This document shows, in pieces, positions 24,889 through 38,362 of a DNA stretch of 64,000 bases (position 1 is the first letter of the stretch; the number at the start of each line of letters is the position of its first letter). A program made the position numbers and the translations under genes. Source of the stretch: Blastomyces gilchristii SLH14081 (lineage: Eukaryota; Ascomycota; Eurotiomycetes; Onygenales; Ajellomycetaceae); NCBI RefSeq assembly GCF_000003855.2, contig NW_003101676.1, positions 41,045 through 105,044 on the forward strand, read 5' to 3'. The notes beneath the pieces are model-generated. The model was not told the DNA's origin. It saw nothing but the letters and a program-made list of their open reading frames with translations, and did no database searches.

Positions 24889-27248
24889 TAGGGAACGCGG
24901 CTGCGGACTGTATAATTAGCTTAGTGAATGGCCTCTATTACATTACAAATTAGTAACCTATGAATAACTAATGTATGTAGAACAACATATTTTATACAGA
25001 TGTACTAATATGATTTAGAAAAGTACGTTACTTGATGTATTTATCAAATACAAATTGAAGTTGAAATTTTTTCCATTCAACTCAAATGGTGCTATGCTTC
25101 TAAATCTTGATGTTCTTCAATAATCAGTCAGTGTACAGAGTAGACAGTTCTCACTTGTGTATCTGATGAGAGCTTGGGGTCAACACTGATAATGATAAAA
25201 TGCCTCCATGTCCTGTGTTATGTAGTAGAGGTACAGCACAGATCCAAGGTAGTTGACTGATTCCAGAAGCACTGAATGCAATTGGCTAATTGGAATGATT
25301 ATATAGTGTTAGCATACTTCTTGTCTGAAACTGTGAGCTCATCACCAGTCTTTCTTTGGTTTATCACACTGACCCTCTTTGTTGCTGTTGCTGCTGAAGA
25401 AGATCCAAATCAGACCTTACTGAGAAATCATGTTGTCAGTATCTGCAAGATGGAGACTGCAGGGCAGCAGAAACAATTGTGCAATCGCAGAGATTGAAGT
25501 ACTGACTTAGAGGATTCCAGAGAAGAAATTCCTTGAAATAACCGGAAGAAGTTCAATATATGCATTTGAGAATAGCAGACACAGAGAGAGAGTCCCAGGA
25601 TCAATATCCATCTTGAAACGACGATGAGTATTTATAGGCTGTCGATGCACCATTGAAAAACTGTCGCTCTAGGCGGCTCCCCCCAACTGACGCCTAGAGA
25701 CTAGAGGTATTTTCGGATGGACATATCCATTGGCGATTCTTGTTTTCGAAGACAGGAGGAACAGGCAATAATAATAATAATGGTTGCTGGTAGCACTGTT
25801 GATCGACAGACAGTGTGTCAAACTCTGGCTCCGTGCTGATTGATCTGGGGACTTTTTTATCGATAACTCCCAGCCCTCACTCCATGTGAATCGTATTGTT
25901 ACAACTCACAGCGAAATTTTTTAAAAAAATGGTTCATAGTGCTGCTCCTGCTGCTGCTGCTGCTCATGCCGCGATAGTAACTTATTATTTTTTGTAGAGA
26001 TAAATGACGTATTTCTACGGGCGGTAAACATTGTAGGTGCCCTTACGCTGTAATTGCCCCTAATCATAAGAAACGGACGAGATGGAAGCGTAATCAGAAG
26101 AATTAAGTCAAGAGCCAAAAAGTACTAAAAGAAGACTGAAACGTCCCACCGCCCCGGCCAAATAACGCGGAGCTTTTTCGCTGTCTTTTTTCCCCCTTCG
26201 TTTTCTTCTCTTTCTTTTTTTCTTCTGTTCCTCTCCCCATCCCCGCCTGATGAACACGGCCAGCAGGTCGTGGAAAAGAGAATCGCATATCCCAAACAGT
26301 TTTTTTTATATATTTCTTTTTTAAAAGAAGCTGTGTGCGTGGGTGATCAGTCATTCATTTAGTTTCTATTTTGTGTTTGTTGATTTCTTTTTTATTGAAT
26401 TATTCTTGCCCACGGTCACTTATGATATTTATTCATTTTTCTCTTCGTTCTCGTAATCCCTAATGCTCCTCCTCTTCCAATAAGTATCTAGTCCCGTTTG
26501 TCTTCGTACGACGTGTCATTTGGTATTGATATTTTTCTTACAATTTTTCCCTGTTTTTTGTTATTTATTTATTTCCACCTCCATTTTGCCCGCGGGTGTG
26601 AGTGGAGAGAGTTGTCAGCGAGTTTCTGCCCAGTGTTGTACCCACGCCAAAACAAGCAAAACAAACGCGTTACTACATTGCCTAGCCCACCGCCCCGTCA
26701 ACAAATCACCTCGCCCACGCCAACTCAGGACGCCACCATCCGGCCCTCTTCGCAATCCCATCGACGCAGAACGCTGCTCGGTGCATCCGACTGCTCTCCA
26801 CCTTTGTCAGACATCGCAGTCCCAGCGTCAGGAATAGGGTCCTACTTTGGGTACAATACAGGGCTCAGCAGGGTCAGGGGTAACCAACCGCCTATCTCTC
26901 TCGTTTTATCTCCCACCCCTTCTTCAACCCCACGTCAATTGTGCTGCTCTGTGGTCTATCATCGCGGGAGGAGAGCTTGCTTCGTCTCCCACGTAAGCGG
27001 TGATAGCGAGATGTGGTTGCACGTCTAAACGACCAGAGAATCGAAAATCGAAAGCGAACGAAACCACGGGGAAGCAGAGAAGCGACAACTTTGGAACCAT
27101 ATCTATTCATAAAACTGGTTGTAGCGTGGTTTCTCTTTGATTTTAACCTCCGCCATCTGATGAGGGGCCCGTAGGCCACGTTTGCCAACCAACAGTAGCA
27201 ACCTCTGTCACCGTCACCCGTCCGGGTGCAGCAGATCCTCTCTCCTCC
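24889..27248. other. Intergenic region and leader of the ApsA gene
   Basis: 24.9-25.6 kb is AT-rich and repeat-like (TG/CA-rich, no open frames of note) and may be a decayed transposon fragment of unknown class. From about 26.1 kb the plus strand is pyrimidine-rich, typical of a fungal promoter and 5' UTR. An uninterrupted 176-codon frame at 26,498-27,028 has no domain and biased composition, so I treat it as leader sequence. The ApsA ATG follows at 27,249. Confidence 0.5.
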
Positions 27249-30200
27249 ATGGATGACCCGTTCGTCTCCAACTCCGGTTCAACCGGAGTGTTTGCCCAGC
27301 AACAGCAACGCGAATCGCACCGATATTCCTCTTTTGGCTCACAGCTCTTTACGCTCAATGCATCCTCACCGTCACAGGTGAAGCGTGCGCTCGAAGCCCA
27401 TCTGGCAGAGACCGAACGCAGGTTGGAGGATGCTTCGAAACTAGGCACTGCGCTGGTGCAGCAGCAGAGGGAACTTTCGGACAAATTGAAGGAGATTGAA
27501 CATCGGCAGGATGAGGGCGAAATCGGACCAGAGTTGCGGAGGAAGCTGGCGGAGTTAGAGAGGGAATATAATGATATTGGTCGGGAGGCTGCTCGTGCAT
27601 CATTAGGCCCTAAGCCTCGGCTTGTTGCTACTGATGAGGATGGGCAGACCACCCCTTCATTTGATGGTCGGGTAAGTACTTCGTCTACTCTTGGAACTAG
27701 TTGATATTTTCCGCTCATATAAATGTTTTGTTTTTGGTGAGTTTTTGATTTTAATTTATGCATCTTTCGCCATTTTTTGTTATACATATACAGCATCCTG
27801 CCAGCCCCGCCGTACTCTCCAGCCAGGCCACTAGCTCGCCTACAAAGATTACTGTGCCGTCCAGAAGACAGCGGAATCAACAATCCAGTCGAGTCCACGA
27901 CATCGAATTTGCGACGGAGATTAGTACATCTTTGCTCGCCCAAGTCCGCCAATTGCAGGGGCTTCTTGTAGAGCGGGAGGAAACTATAAAGTCCATCAAT
28001 CTAGAGAAGTCCAGGCTTGAACTAGAAGCAGAAGCTTATACACAGCGCCTGCGCGCTCTTGATGATAACGAACAGCGTTACAAGGATGAGAATTGGAGGC
28101 TCGAAACGCAGACACAGGAACTGCTTGCCGCCGCTAAGGAAGCTGCTGTGAGGGAGGAAAAGTTGCGAGCAAGTTTGAATGCCGCCAATGTAGAGAAAAC
28201 CAAAACGCAACGAAAGTTCGATGAGTTGAAGCAAGTCAACGAGAAGCTTATTGAGGATAATACGGCTACACAGAAGAGCTACGATTCTGAGCTTCATATT
28301 CTTCGGAGGAATGTGCATGTTGGAGATACAGAACGGAACTCTCTTCAGCAGAAAGTCGAAGAACTCACTAACCAAAACCAAGAGCTAGCCAAGGCTGTCG
28401 CTGCCAAACTTCGACAGCATGAGGCAGAGGGCGCCAGGGTCGTAGCTCCAGCGGGTAAGGATGATGAATCGGACGGTACCACTCCAGAAAATTCACCCCC
28501 TCCGTCTCCAAATAAGGCTACTCCGCGACATGGACATTTGGAATCTGAGACGCTGAAAAGCTCTCTACACCACGCTCACCGCATGATCCAGAATCTGAAG
28601 AGCAATATCCATCGTGAAAAGACTGAAAAGATTGAACTCAAGCGCATGCTCCAGGAGGCCCGAGATGAGATTGAACAGCGACGTGTGGAGACGGCTGCTC
28701 CGTCCAGCGCCAACAAACGCCAGAAGGGGAGACAAGATGTATTCAAAAAGCCTCCCCGGCCAGAAATGCTTGGTGCCAGGCGCGGCTTTGCCGAAATTGA
28801 AATCGAAGAACCTGATTGGGAGGACCATACCGTTGAAGCAAGTCCCACGAGGAAACCGAAACCGCAAGGCAGATTCAACCCGTTCCCATCATCTGGCCAC
28901 TCTCGCACTCAATCCGCCGATACAAGTGACGCTTACCAAACCGCTAACGAAACGGAGGACGCCTTCGAGACTGCCAATGAGCGGGAAAACGCCACTGAGA
29001 GCGATGCCTTCCAGACCGTTGCTGAAAGCTTGGTTGGAGATACAACTGAAGAGGAGCTGACCGAAACCGAAAGCCGTTCAGGGCCTGCGACAACCGTCAG
29101 GAGTAAGAAGCCTCTGAGGCTAACCACCGCGAGGCCTGGCGATCGAACATCTTTCATGAGCACAGCATCGACATCAGACGACGAATTTGACGACAATGAT
29201 TCGCGTACACCCGTTAGGATGCAACCTCAACGCTACAGACTAAAGATGCAACGTGGTCGCCGTGGGCGAGCTTCTGGAGATGTTGACATGGCACCCGAGA
29301 GTGGCAGCCTGAGCACGAGAAATTCTCCCGCTACTAGTTTCTCGCAAGGACACCCTCCAATCATACCATCTGGACAGAGTCTTTTTGCGGAACTGGAAGA
29401 ACTTAATGGACCGGACAGCGGTAGCGACTTCGGAACGCCTCGTCGTTCAACTACAGTATCTCAGACCTCGACACCAAATATTTCTCGATTCATCGACCAA
29501 CGACGCCCGTCTGAGGTACCTAGCATATACTCTGTAACCAGGGTAATGGTAGATTCTGGAATGATGACAGAACCGTGGGAAGCTGCTCAACCGGCGCACG
29601 ATGTCGTCGTTCCCTCAACGCCCACAGAACCAGAGGCTGTCCACTCCGATTCGATCATCGCTGCTGAGCCACAGGGTCCAGCGGAATTGGTCGACTCTGC
29701 CACACAGTACACCCCGCAAAAAGAATCTGCTATTGGCACCAGTGATCTCCCAATTACTCTGGATACTCCGCCTAAGACAATATGGGATGGACCTATCACC
29801 GAAAAGCACCATCAGAACCAACCTGAGCTGGAAGAACCCCCAGCTTTGGCTAGGCCGGCTCCCTTGGAATTGTGCATCTCGCCGATTGTATCCGAAGCAA
29901 CCGCACCCGTTGCTCCTACTGTTGAAAACGTAGAACAGCGGCCGCAATCCACTCCTAAATTAAATATCTCCGCAATTGCTTATGAGGAAACTCACCCTGT
30001 AGCTGTTCCTGCGAAGGCCACCTTGCCACCCAAACACTTGGAACTTGTGCTTTCGCCGATCCATACTGAGACAACTGAACCATTGCAGCCAACATCGCCA
30101 GAAGTTACTGAGAAGCCAAGCCTGCAGCTTCAGATTTCGTCGATTTTCACGGAAGAAACCGAGCCAGTGGAACCTCAACCAGCGCAAACCCAACCATTGG

Positions 30201-32103
30201 GTGGGGCGGTAGCACAGCCCAGCCTATTCCAAAAGCATGATGTTGACGATGTTGAAGCGTTACCCGAAAGACCCAATACTGCGGTGCATATCAACGGAGT
30301 TACGGAACATTACAATGTCGGTTTCAAATCAGTGGATGTCGGCACTGACCCCATTTGTCCTATTTATCCACCAGCCGACGAGCCTGTGCAACAGATCGAT
30401 ATCAAAGAAAATAAAGATATTCCACCGCCATTTGCCAACAATGCTTTCAGTGAAATTGTCCACAGCTTTGTTGCACCGCAGTCTCCATCACCCGTCCCAC
30501 AGATTCAGGTTGCGACTACTGAGCATGCAGCCCAGACAATACTTACGGCAATCCAGATCGATATGCTTCTTTTGGAGCGCTCCTCTCGTGAACGTGCTCC
30601 TTCTGTGGGAACTGACTCACATGACAAACCATTGCAACATTCTGCCCTCGTCGACAGAGCTCCCGGCTCTCCCTCTACACCCAAGGCGAGGCCTGTACAT
30701 ACAACACTAAAGGATTCGTTCCAGTCTCCCCAAACTATTGTCAAACGCCCTGGAAGTGCTAGCAGCCAACGACGCGGTTCAGTGACGGCCATTCCCCCAT
30801 TGCCCTCTGATCATAAACAAGCTATTGCTGCTGCAACCCAACGGCTATCCTTAGAAGCCCCTGCTCCTAGAACGATGGGACCGCCACTCGCCCCTGCTTC
30901 TGCCTATCGCACGAACGCCCAAACTCGTCCTCGTACTCCGAATGAGCAAGCTTCAAGTCTCAAGGATGGTGTCACGTCCCGTGTTCATACTCGACGCAGT
31001 AGTCAAATATCGCGCCGCTCATCAGCGTCCTCCTTCGCGTCAGAGCTTGATGTACGGTTCAACATTGGTAAATCGGGATACCCTTTCGAGTCTGGTACCG
31101 ATCCCCGTATGATCCAAGCGATTACCCAGACCATGATCGGCGAGTTCCTTTGGAAATACACGCGTAGGACTGGGCGATCTGATGTATCAAGCAGTAATCG
31201 CCATCAACGGTATTTCTGGGTCCACCCGTACACTCGAACTTTGTACTGGAGCGACCAGGACCCGCAGGCAGCAGGGAAATCACAACACAAGGCAAAGAGT
31301 GTCGCAATTGAAGCCGTTCGCGTCGTCAATGATGATAACCCATACCCTCCTGGATTGCACCGCAAAAGTCTGGAGATCGTGACTCCCGGCCGTGTCGTAA
31401 AGTTCACCGCGTCGACAAGCCAAAGGCATGAAACGTGGTATAATGCACTGTCATATCTCCTTTTGAGAACTGCGGGCGAAGAGGCGGCGGCGGAACGTCG
31501 CGATAACTTGAACTCTGACGACATCAACGAATTCAACCCAGAATTTAGATCAACGTCCCGCACGAGTAGATCGCGCATGTCCATTGCCTCCCGAACCAGC
31601 CGGAATGCACGAAGCTACTCAAAACATTATCCAGAGCCTACGCTAACCATTCGACATCCTGCGACACCTGGCCGTGTATCCCCTGCCTTATCCAACGAAG
31701 CGAACTCCGCCGCACGTCACGGTTCTGTATCCCGCCTTAGCACGATGTTTCGAAATTCGGGCGTGCAAGGGACGTTCTCGAGCCGGCGGAGTAGGTATGG
31801 GCACGCTAGGGCGAGTATGGATAGCACCGCCGCTGCGGAGCGGGATAGCGCGGAAGATTTGAGACAGGTTATTGAACAACAGGAGATGGAAGCTGATCGG
31901 TTGGAGAATGTGCGGGCGTGTTGCGATGGTAAATATTTACATTGCTCAGTTTTTTCCCTTCTATCATTAGAAATTTTGAAAAGTCGTGCATGTAGCTAAT
32001 CTTTTCGATTTTCTTCATTTTAGGCAAGCATGATGTTAGCTCCCTATCAAGGACAAGCAGATATAGTTCCAAGGCCAGCCCCAACCCGCACAAGCACGGA
32101 TAG
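27249..32103 (+). CDS. apsA: Cortical anchor of dynein/nuclear migration, ApsA/Num1/Mcp5 family
   Basis: Anchors dynein at the cell cortex for nuclear positioning and, in yeast, ties mitochondria to the plasma membrane (family knowledge). Exons 27249-27671, 27794-31928 and 32024-32103 join in phase, giving 1,545 aa. Heptad-rich coiled coils cover roughly residues 40-130 and 185-390 (LERELSDKL-type, QVRQLQGLLVEREETIKSI). A long acidic, Ser/Thr/Pro-rich central region carries two internal repeats: a DAYQTANE/DAFETANE/DAFQTVAE triplet at about 520-553, and a four-times 'LxLxISxIxxExTxPVxP' motif at about 830-940. A pleckstrin-homology domain closes the protein at about 1250-1364 (GEFLWKYTRR, HQRYFWVHPYTRTLYWS, KSLEIVTPGRVVKFTAS, WYNALSYLLLR), the lipid-binding end expected for Num1-type proteins. 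The last exon gives HDVSSLSRTSRYSSKAS and a basic end. Without the third exon the frame would read into intron and end at 31,997. Confidence 0.93.
29861..30190 (+). repeat. Coding tandem motif in ApsA, four degenerate copies
   Basis: Four units of about 87-90 nt, starting near 29,864, 29,953, 30,033 and 30,120. They encode LELCISPIVSEATAPVAP, LNISAIAYEETHPVAV, LELVLSPIHTETTEPLQP and LQLQISSIFTEETEPVEP. The shared core is I/V-S-x-I-x-x-E-x-T-x-P-V/L. Confidence 0.75.
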
Positions 32104-34309
32104 CTCGTTTATATCACCCATCACTCCGACATTAGACCAGTTGGCTTCCTCTCCAGCAAGGATAAAAGCCTGTCCTATCTTCCTACACGCCTGACGAATT
32201 TCCTTGTCGGTATAATACTCTTCATTTCCCCATTTTGGCTGGTGCATAATTTTTCGTTTTCTGTCACCTCGTCCTCCTTTTTCCTTTTCGCGGTATCGGG
32301 TTACAGAAATTTCTGGAGGGGAATCCACGTCTTAACTTTTAAATGGATAGATTTATTTGACATGGGTTCTTTTTGCCTTGTTTTACAATACCACCCAGGA
32401 CACCGACAAAAAGGAATATTGGTATACAAATTGAATCTGTCCCCGCTCCCGCCCCCGTCCCCGGCCCAGCAGGCGCAAACTCTCAGCTCTTATTCGTCGT
32501 GGTTTTCTCTCTGTTTTCCTTTTCCTTTTCCTTTGCTATCTCTTTTTGAACCTAGGCCCCCTTATACTGTTGCATAGGTTCCCGTTTGCTATATCTTTAT
32601 ATAATATCGTCGTTTTTTATCTTCTCCCTGCCCTTCGCTCTCACCACTACCCGGGTATAATCACCCGCGAAACTATTCACTTTTCCTTGATTTTTCCTTT
32701 GTCTATATTACCATGTTCTCGTGCCCGCCCCTATAGCTCTTCTCCTTGTCTTTTCCTCCCGGATCACTAAATAGCTACTACTATTGAAACAATCCAATAA
32801 CGAGTTCCATCGCGCCCTGCCTGTTTTCTGATTTTTATTTTCTCTTTTGTTTATTTTCCTTTATTTTCTAAATATTTTGTTTTCAGGAATGAGATAACTT
32901 CCAACCCCCTTTTTTCCTTTTTTTCCTTCTTGTCCTTTTTGTTCCTAGTGTCACTTTAATGAGAAGCTAATCATATACTGTTTCCCCCCCTTCTTCTTGA
33001 GGGAGGGAGCTGTAAGCCTTTTTTTTTCCCCTTTTTTTGGCTATCATTTTGTGAATTACGTTGGTATTAAGTAATTGGTCGTAAGTTGAATATGAAATGC
33101 TTCTGGAACATGCTCACGTGAATTTGAAGTGATGGAAAAATTTTGGAACGGTTTCAGGGACAAAAAGTTTAACGGCGATAAGAATCCCCGCTTTTTCTTG
33201 GCAGGAATCTGTAGGGAACGGCAAATATGTTGGAAGAACCTTGGATAGCGAGGAAGGAGGAAAACAATTATCCTTTATTTTAGATTGTTATTTTTTGAAG
33301 AGAGAACGGCGCCATACGGCCCCATCCACGTCCACTAAGAATTGGAGCAAGCGGGGCTCCACGCTCTCCAGTTTTTCGACGCGGCGACGGTGTCGATGCT
33401 TGGTGTGCTTGTCGCTGCTTGATTGCGTGGCTGATGGGGTCGATGTTCGGAGTGGGTTACAGGTGGTGAGCCAGTAGGGAGCCAGCCCGCTTGAACTTCT
33501 CGTCTGTGGGCAAATGAGAGCGGGAATGTTGTTCGGTGATGGTTGGTGGTTGGCGTGGTTTGGTTGGCTCTGGATCGTCATGGGTTCGTGGAGCAAACAG
33601 GGGAGAGCGAGCCTTGTATGGAGCACATACATAAGCTTGTTTTGGCGGCGGGTTAAGCGGCCGGGGAGGGAGGAAGAGGAGAGGAGAGGACTGGACTGTC
33701 ATGTCACGCAAGTGGGTTTTCTTTTTCTCTTTCTTATTTTCTTTTATAATATATTTCTTTTTCTTTTTCTTTTCTCCTATTGACTTGTCTTTCGTTTGGT
33801 GTGGTGATAGCGGGAAGGTTTAATATTTAATACTAAATATTTTGGTGAGAGGAGCGCATTTGTTTTAATGGTTAAAAATTTCTGGAGTTATAGACGGATA
33901 GGATATACTTAATGCGCCGAATAGTAAATAGGGTTCGTTGTTGCGCGCGCCCGGGAAGATATTTAGCATCAAATAAATATACCAGCGCTCCCCAACACAA
34001 CTCTACTCTCTTTTGGAAACATTTTTTGCGCTGTCCGTACATCGCATTGTATTCCACCAATGATCAACGCCAGTTTTCAGCTAATTGACCTGGTTCTGGC
34101 GTTCCCGTAGCTTGATTGACATCGTCCTGCCCGAGTAATAAAATAAGGTTATCTCAACCTTCTCGCAGCCATCTCACACCCTCAATCTTTCACTCCCACT
34201 CCCTCTTCTACCTCTCAGTAACATACACAGAAAGTCACCCCACCCTCGTTTGTCAATCGCTTTCAAAAGCCTGAATCTGCCTCTCAAGCATGCATGCCTC
34301 CCATGAGCC
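32104..34309. other. Intergenic region, no gene seen
   Basis: Very pyrimidine-rich from 32.4 to 33.0 kb (3' flank of ApsA), then mixed sequence. Overlapping short frames on both strands near 33.3-33.7 kb have no domains. The end near 34,309 is the presumed promoter and leader of the DUF3405 gene. Confidence 0.55.
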
Positions 34310-36783
34310 ATGAGAGCTATCAACAAGATTCTGCTGCAGAGATCTTTTCGGCGCGCTGTGCTATTGCTTGTCCTGCTGTGTACCCTAGTCTTTGCAGCGC
34401 TCGCCCTACGCCAGAAGCTTCATCAACCAAAAGTACTCACTCTCTCCCTCCTTCTAGAGGTTCATTCCTTGCTTTTTTCTGAACGAGAGAATAAGCTAAT
34501 GCGTTTTCGCTTTGATAATAGAGACAGTTCCCTGTCCCGCAAGAACAATATGCCGCGGAGGCGAGCCAGTACCCCAGGTCCGTTCTTTTTAATATCTAGA
34601 TCTACCTACATCATATCCTTGGGTATATATTATATATCGCTTATACCAAAGCGGTCGGTGTACTGATACTGACTCTGAATTGCCTTATTTTAATTCTTTC
34701 GCTCCCCACAGTGCATTCAGGAACTTTGTCTCAACTTTATCCCATCTCACCACTCCAGAACACTACAACCACTCAGAAGTCTTAGATGACCCTCGCTTCG
34801 GAGCCCAGCGTGGGCCTAAGATTCCTAAAATATACCGTCCTTACCCAAATTATGAGAGTGCGCGCTGGAAAAGTTCGCATCGTGGCAGATATACCCCATG
34901 TGACGGGCCAAGGGGGAAGCCCATATCACAGAATCTTGATGACCAGGTGGGGTGTTATGTGGGTGATCTAGGTATATATATTATTATATTCAAAGAATTC
35001 CCTGTTCTGCTATACTCTATTCTTGCAGGCTAACTACCGGTTCTGCCGAAAAAACCAAAAATAAAGGATTCCCCAAACCCATGTTTGGCTCTCATGAGGC
35101 TATAGGATTGAATGGAGATATATTCTTCGACCGCTACACAAGATACGGGGCATATGGCTATGGGGAGAATGATACGTTTGTTAACAATTGGAAGAAACCG
35201 TCCAGGGTTAAATGGGGCCAGGTAAACTGGGAGAAACTACAAGAGCAATGCTTCTTGAGAAACGTAGACAGATTCTCGACCGAGGAGGGGCTGCTTGCAC
35301 ATTTACCGCGGGATTCCCCGCGACGCCAGATCGCGCCGGAGGCCCGTACGGCTGTTCTCCTCCGCTCATATGTTGGGAAGGAGTATTCCGATAATGATAT
35401 GCAAACTATCCGGTCATTGATTTCGGAGCTGTCGTTGCAGTCTGGGGGCGAGTATACGGTTATCCTGCTGTTGCATGTCAAGGATGAGGAAATCGAGATT
35501 GAGAAGGCCGATATATACCAGCAAGTTGTGCGGGAGAATGTGCCCAAGGAATTCTGGGGTATGACTGTTCTATGGAATGCCCCTACCGTGTCAAAGCGTT
35601 ACCCACACCTTGTCAAGATGGAACTTACCGAGTACGTTTTATATCCCACCTTTTTTTGCCCCTGTTCATACGTGTATTCACCTCAAAGGAGGAAGGAAAA
35701 AAAGGCCCAGTGATTCCTAACCAATACATATACAGCGTCCACCGTGCCCAATGGCACTCCGTCCAATACTTCGCCCTTACCCACCCACAATACGAATTCA
35801 TCTGGAACTGGGAACTCGACTCCCGCTTCACTGGCCACCACTACGAATTGGCTGACAAAATCGCCTCTTTTGCCCGCTCCCAACCGCGTAGGGGCCTCTG
35901 GGAGCGGAACGCCCGCTTCTACATCCCCGCCCTACACGGCAGCTACAACTACGGCTTCCGCAACTTCGTGCAGCGCTTCGAAAACGAAGCCGTGTGGGGT
36001 CCTCTGCCCATCAACCACGAACACCTGCGGCCCATCGGCCCCGTCCCGGCCGTACCCTCACCCGACCAAGACACAGAGTACCGATGGGGCGTCGGCGAGG
36101 ATGCAGATTACATCGGCTTCCTCCCCATCTTCCACCCCATCGGCACGGAATGGGTCATCCGCAACGAAGTCTACGGCTACCTAGGAGAAAACACGCCGCG
36201 GCGCGCGTCGCTAATCACGCACTCGCGCTTATCCAGACGCCTGCTCCTCGCGATGGATCGGGAGAATATGTTCGGCCGACACATGTCCTCGGAACTATTC
36301 CCCGTCTCCACAGCGTTGCTGCATGGTTTTAAAGCTGTCGCGGCACCGCATCCCATCTACTCTGATAAAGATTTACCGACCAATCGTACGGATCGGTGGT
36401 TTAACCCGGGCGTCAATGGGCGGGCAGGTAGTTCTAAGGATAGCCCCTTTGGGTGGAAGAGGGAGGCGAGGTTTCTGGATGTGTCATGGTATTATCGGGC
36501 GAATTTGGCGGGGAGGTTGTATTGGAATTTCTTGGGGTGGAGCAAGGGTCGGACGGGGGGTCGATTTGTGAGTAGCTTTTTTTTCCCTTCCTTACACACA
36601 TGGGAGAAAGTGGTCTGAAATTTAGTTTAATCGTCTGTGTGCTAACCAATAACCCCGCCGTTTCCCCTGTAGTACGAATTCCGACACGGACGCCATATAC
36701 TTCCGTCCATACTTTTCCATCCCGTCAAAGACGTTTACGCAGATGCGAACAGTATGGGATATGACTTTGATTTCCAGCATTGA
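34310..36783 (+). CDS. Membrane-anchored DUF3405 protein
   Basis: Fungal DUF3405 family, of unproven biochemistry, thought to be secretory-pathway glycan-related proteins. Six exons keep phase: 34310-34432, 34528-34577, 34712-34962 (or 34971), 35067-35631, 35736-36567 and 36673-36783, about 643-646 aa. A basic start and hydrophobic segment at residues 15-34 (RAVLLLVLLCTLVFAALAL) make a type II anchor. The luminal domain has typical stretches: YRPYPNYESARWK, CDGPRGKPISQNLDDQV, FPKPMFGSHEAIGLNGD, YGENDTFVNNWKKPSRVKW, HRAQWHSVQYFALTHPQYEF, WNWELDSRFTGHHYEL, RENMFGRHMSSELFP and YEFRHGRHILPSILFHPVK. It ends YDFDFQH. Two donors near 34,962/34,971 share a phase, so three extra residues are undecided. 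The exon-2 acceptor could also be 34,522. Confidence 0.88.
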
Positions 36784-38362
36784 GCCCGGGGCTTTTAGTT
36801 GGTGTTTATGATGACGTTTCCGAAGTCAAGGGAAGTTATATTTCCCTCCCCAATTTTATTCCTGGTCTGGTGGTGTGAGAAGAGTACGGGTGACCCGGTT
36901 TGAGATGGGATTTGTATATCTTTTTATTAACACTTCTTTGTTTTTATTTTCCGTTCATTGTATATATTCCCTTTCTGTTTTTTTTTCCCCGCTCCCTTTT
37001 AATTCTGCATCCCGTCAACCATCATTCTCCGCCCCCCCGACCCAAAATACTGCTTCCCGTTACTGCCTACGGTCCAGTCCGCTTTATGTCCGTTTTCAAT
37101 TTACATGTTTAAATTCCTGTGAGTATAGATTAGAGGGAACAGGGTGTTGTTGCTTTACTTTTTTCTTTTTCTTTTTCTTTTTCTTTTTCTTTGCTTTTTT
37201 CTTATTCGTTTAATGTTGCCTAGTTCTTACTTCTTCTACCCCATTTGTCCGTTGATATTTTAAATGTGTTTACTTACATAGTACATGCTACTTGCGACGA
37301 CCTCATCTGGTGATTTTGATTTTTTATACATTGTGCATATGGAATACAGACGGAGTTCTCACTGATATACCTCTTCCTCTCGTCTTTTTGTCCCTATTTT
37401 CTCTGCTTCTTTTTTCCGTTAGAATATCTTATTAGTTAATCGGAGAAGAAGGAAGACAGGCATAATTTTTTTCTTCCCCGTTTTGTTCCTTGTCCATTAT
37501 TTTACGCATATATATCTGTTATGGAACATAATTTCAACTGGGAACACTTTGTATGACATGAAATAACGAAAGCAACCAGTATATCATTTCCAGAGCCGAA
37601 TTTCGGCCAGTCTCCGCCTCGGCATATGCTCGGCAACCCGAGAAAGACCTCCTCTCAAATTCAGGGTCACGTGACTTCCTCCTTTTGCATCTCTCTCCGT
37701 GTTCATGCTGCTGCTGGGTTTAATTATTGCCATATAAGGTTATTTTTCCAGCTTGTTCTTATCTGGTTTTTATTACCTCCCTGCCGTTCGCCCAATTTGA
37801 TACATTGCGCTGCTTTAATCATTATTATTAGTTATATAAGATACACGTGCGGCATTTTGCGTTCTACGGCAGTTGACAACACGCGCGTCTGGCGCGTAAT
37901 TGAGATAGGGTGAGATAAGAGAGACCTCACAGGGTAGCCTTGGTTTGTTTTTGAAAAAGGGCTCAACTAGCCAAAGCTCGCTTTTTTTCTGGATTGCTGG
38001 AGCCAGGAGCGCAGCGGAGGAGAGCAGAGCGGAGTGGGGAAGAACTACTTAGTACTTTACAAGTACTTCTTACAAACTATCGAACGGGAGAAAGCCATCC
38101 CCCATCTTCTCTTCTCCATCTCTTTCCAACCAACTTCAAGAATACTCCCTCCTGTATTTTAGCACAGCACGGCGGGCAGAGAGCAGGACGGAAAGCTCTG
38201 GTATCATTGAGCGGAAGGTTACTTTATACCATACCGAACCAAGCTATCCAGGCTTGCTTGCTAGTTCTATTCAGTCTAGAGCTGCTTTTTTGTTTTCGTT
38301 TCTTGCGATTCGGTTGATATATACATATATACGGATATATATCTATATACCGAACAGAAACA
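36784..38362. other. Intergenic region, no gene seen
   Basis: T-rich downstream flank with a (TTTTTC)n run at about 37,160-37,195, then mixed sequence leading to the methyltransferase promoter. No recognised genes. Confidence 0.6.

Noticed and set aside
26498..27028. 176-codon open frame upstream of ApsA
   Set aside because: It lies in the pyrimidine/Ser/Pro-rich leader, has no domain and overlaps other open frames. More likely 5' UTR or promoter sequence.
35744..36184. Long Thr/Ser/Pro-rich alternate frame in the DUF3405 gene
   Set aside because: It arises from third-position C bias in the true frame; the true frame has conserved blocks and proper splice sites.
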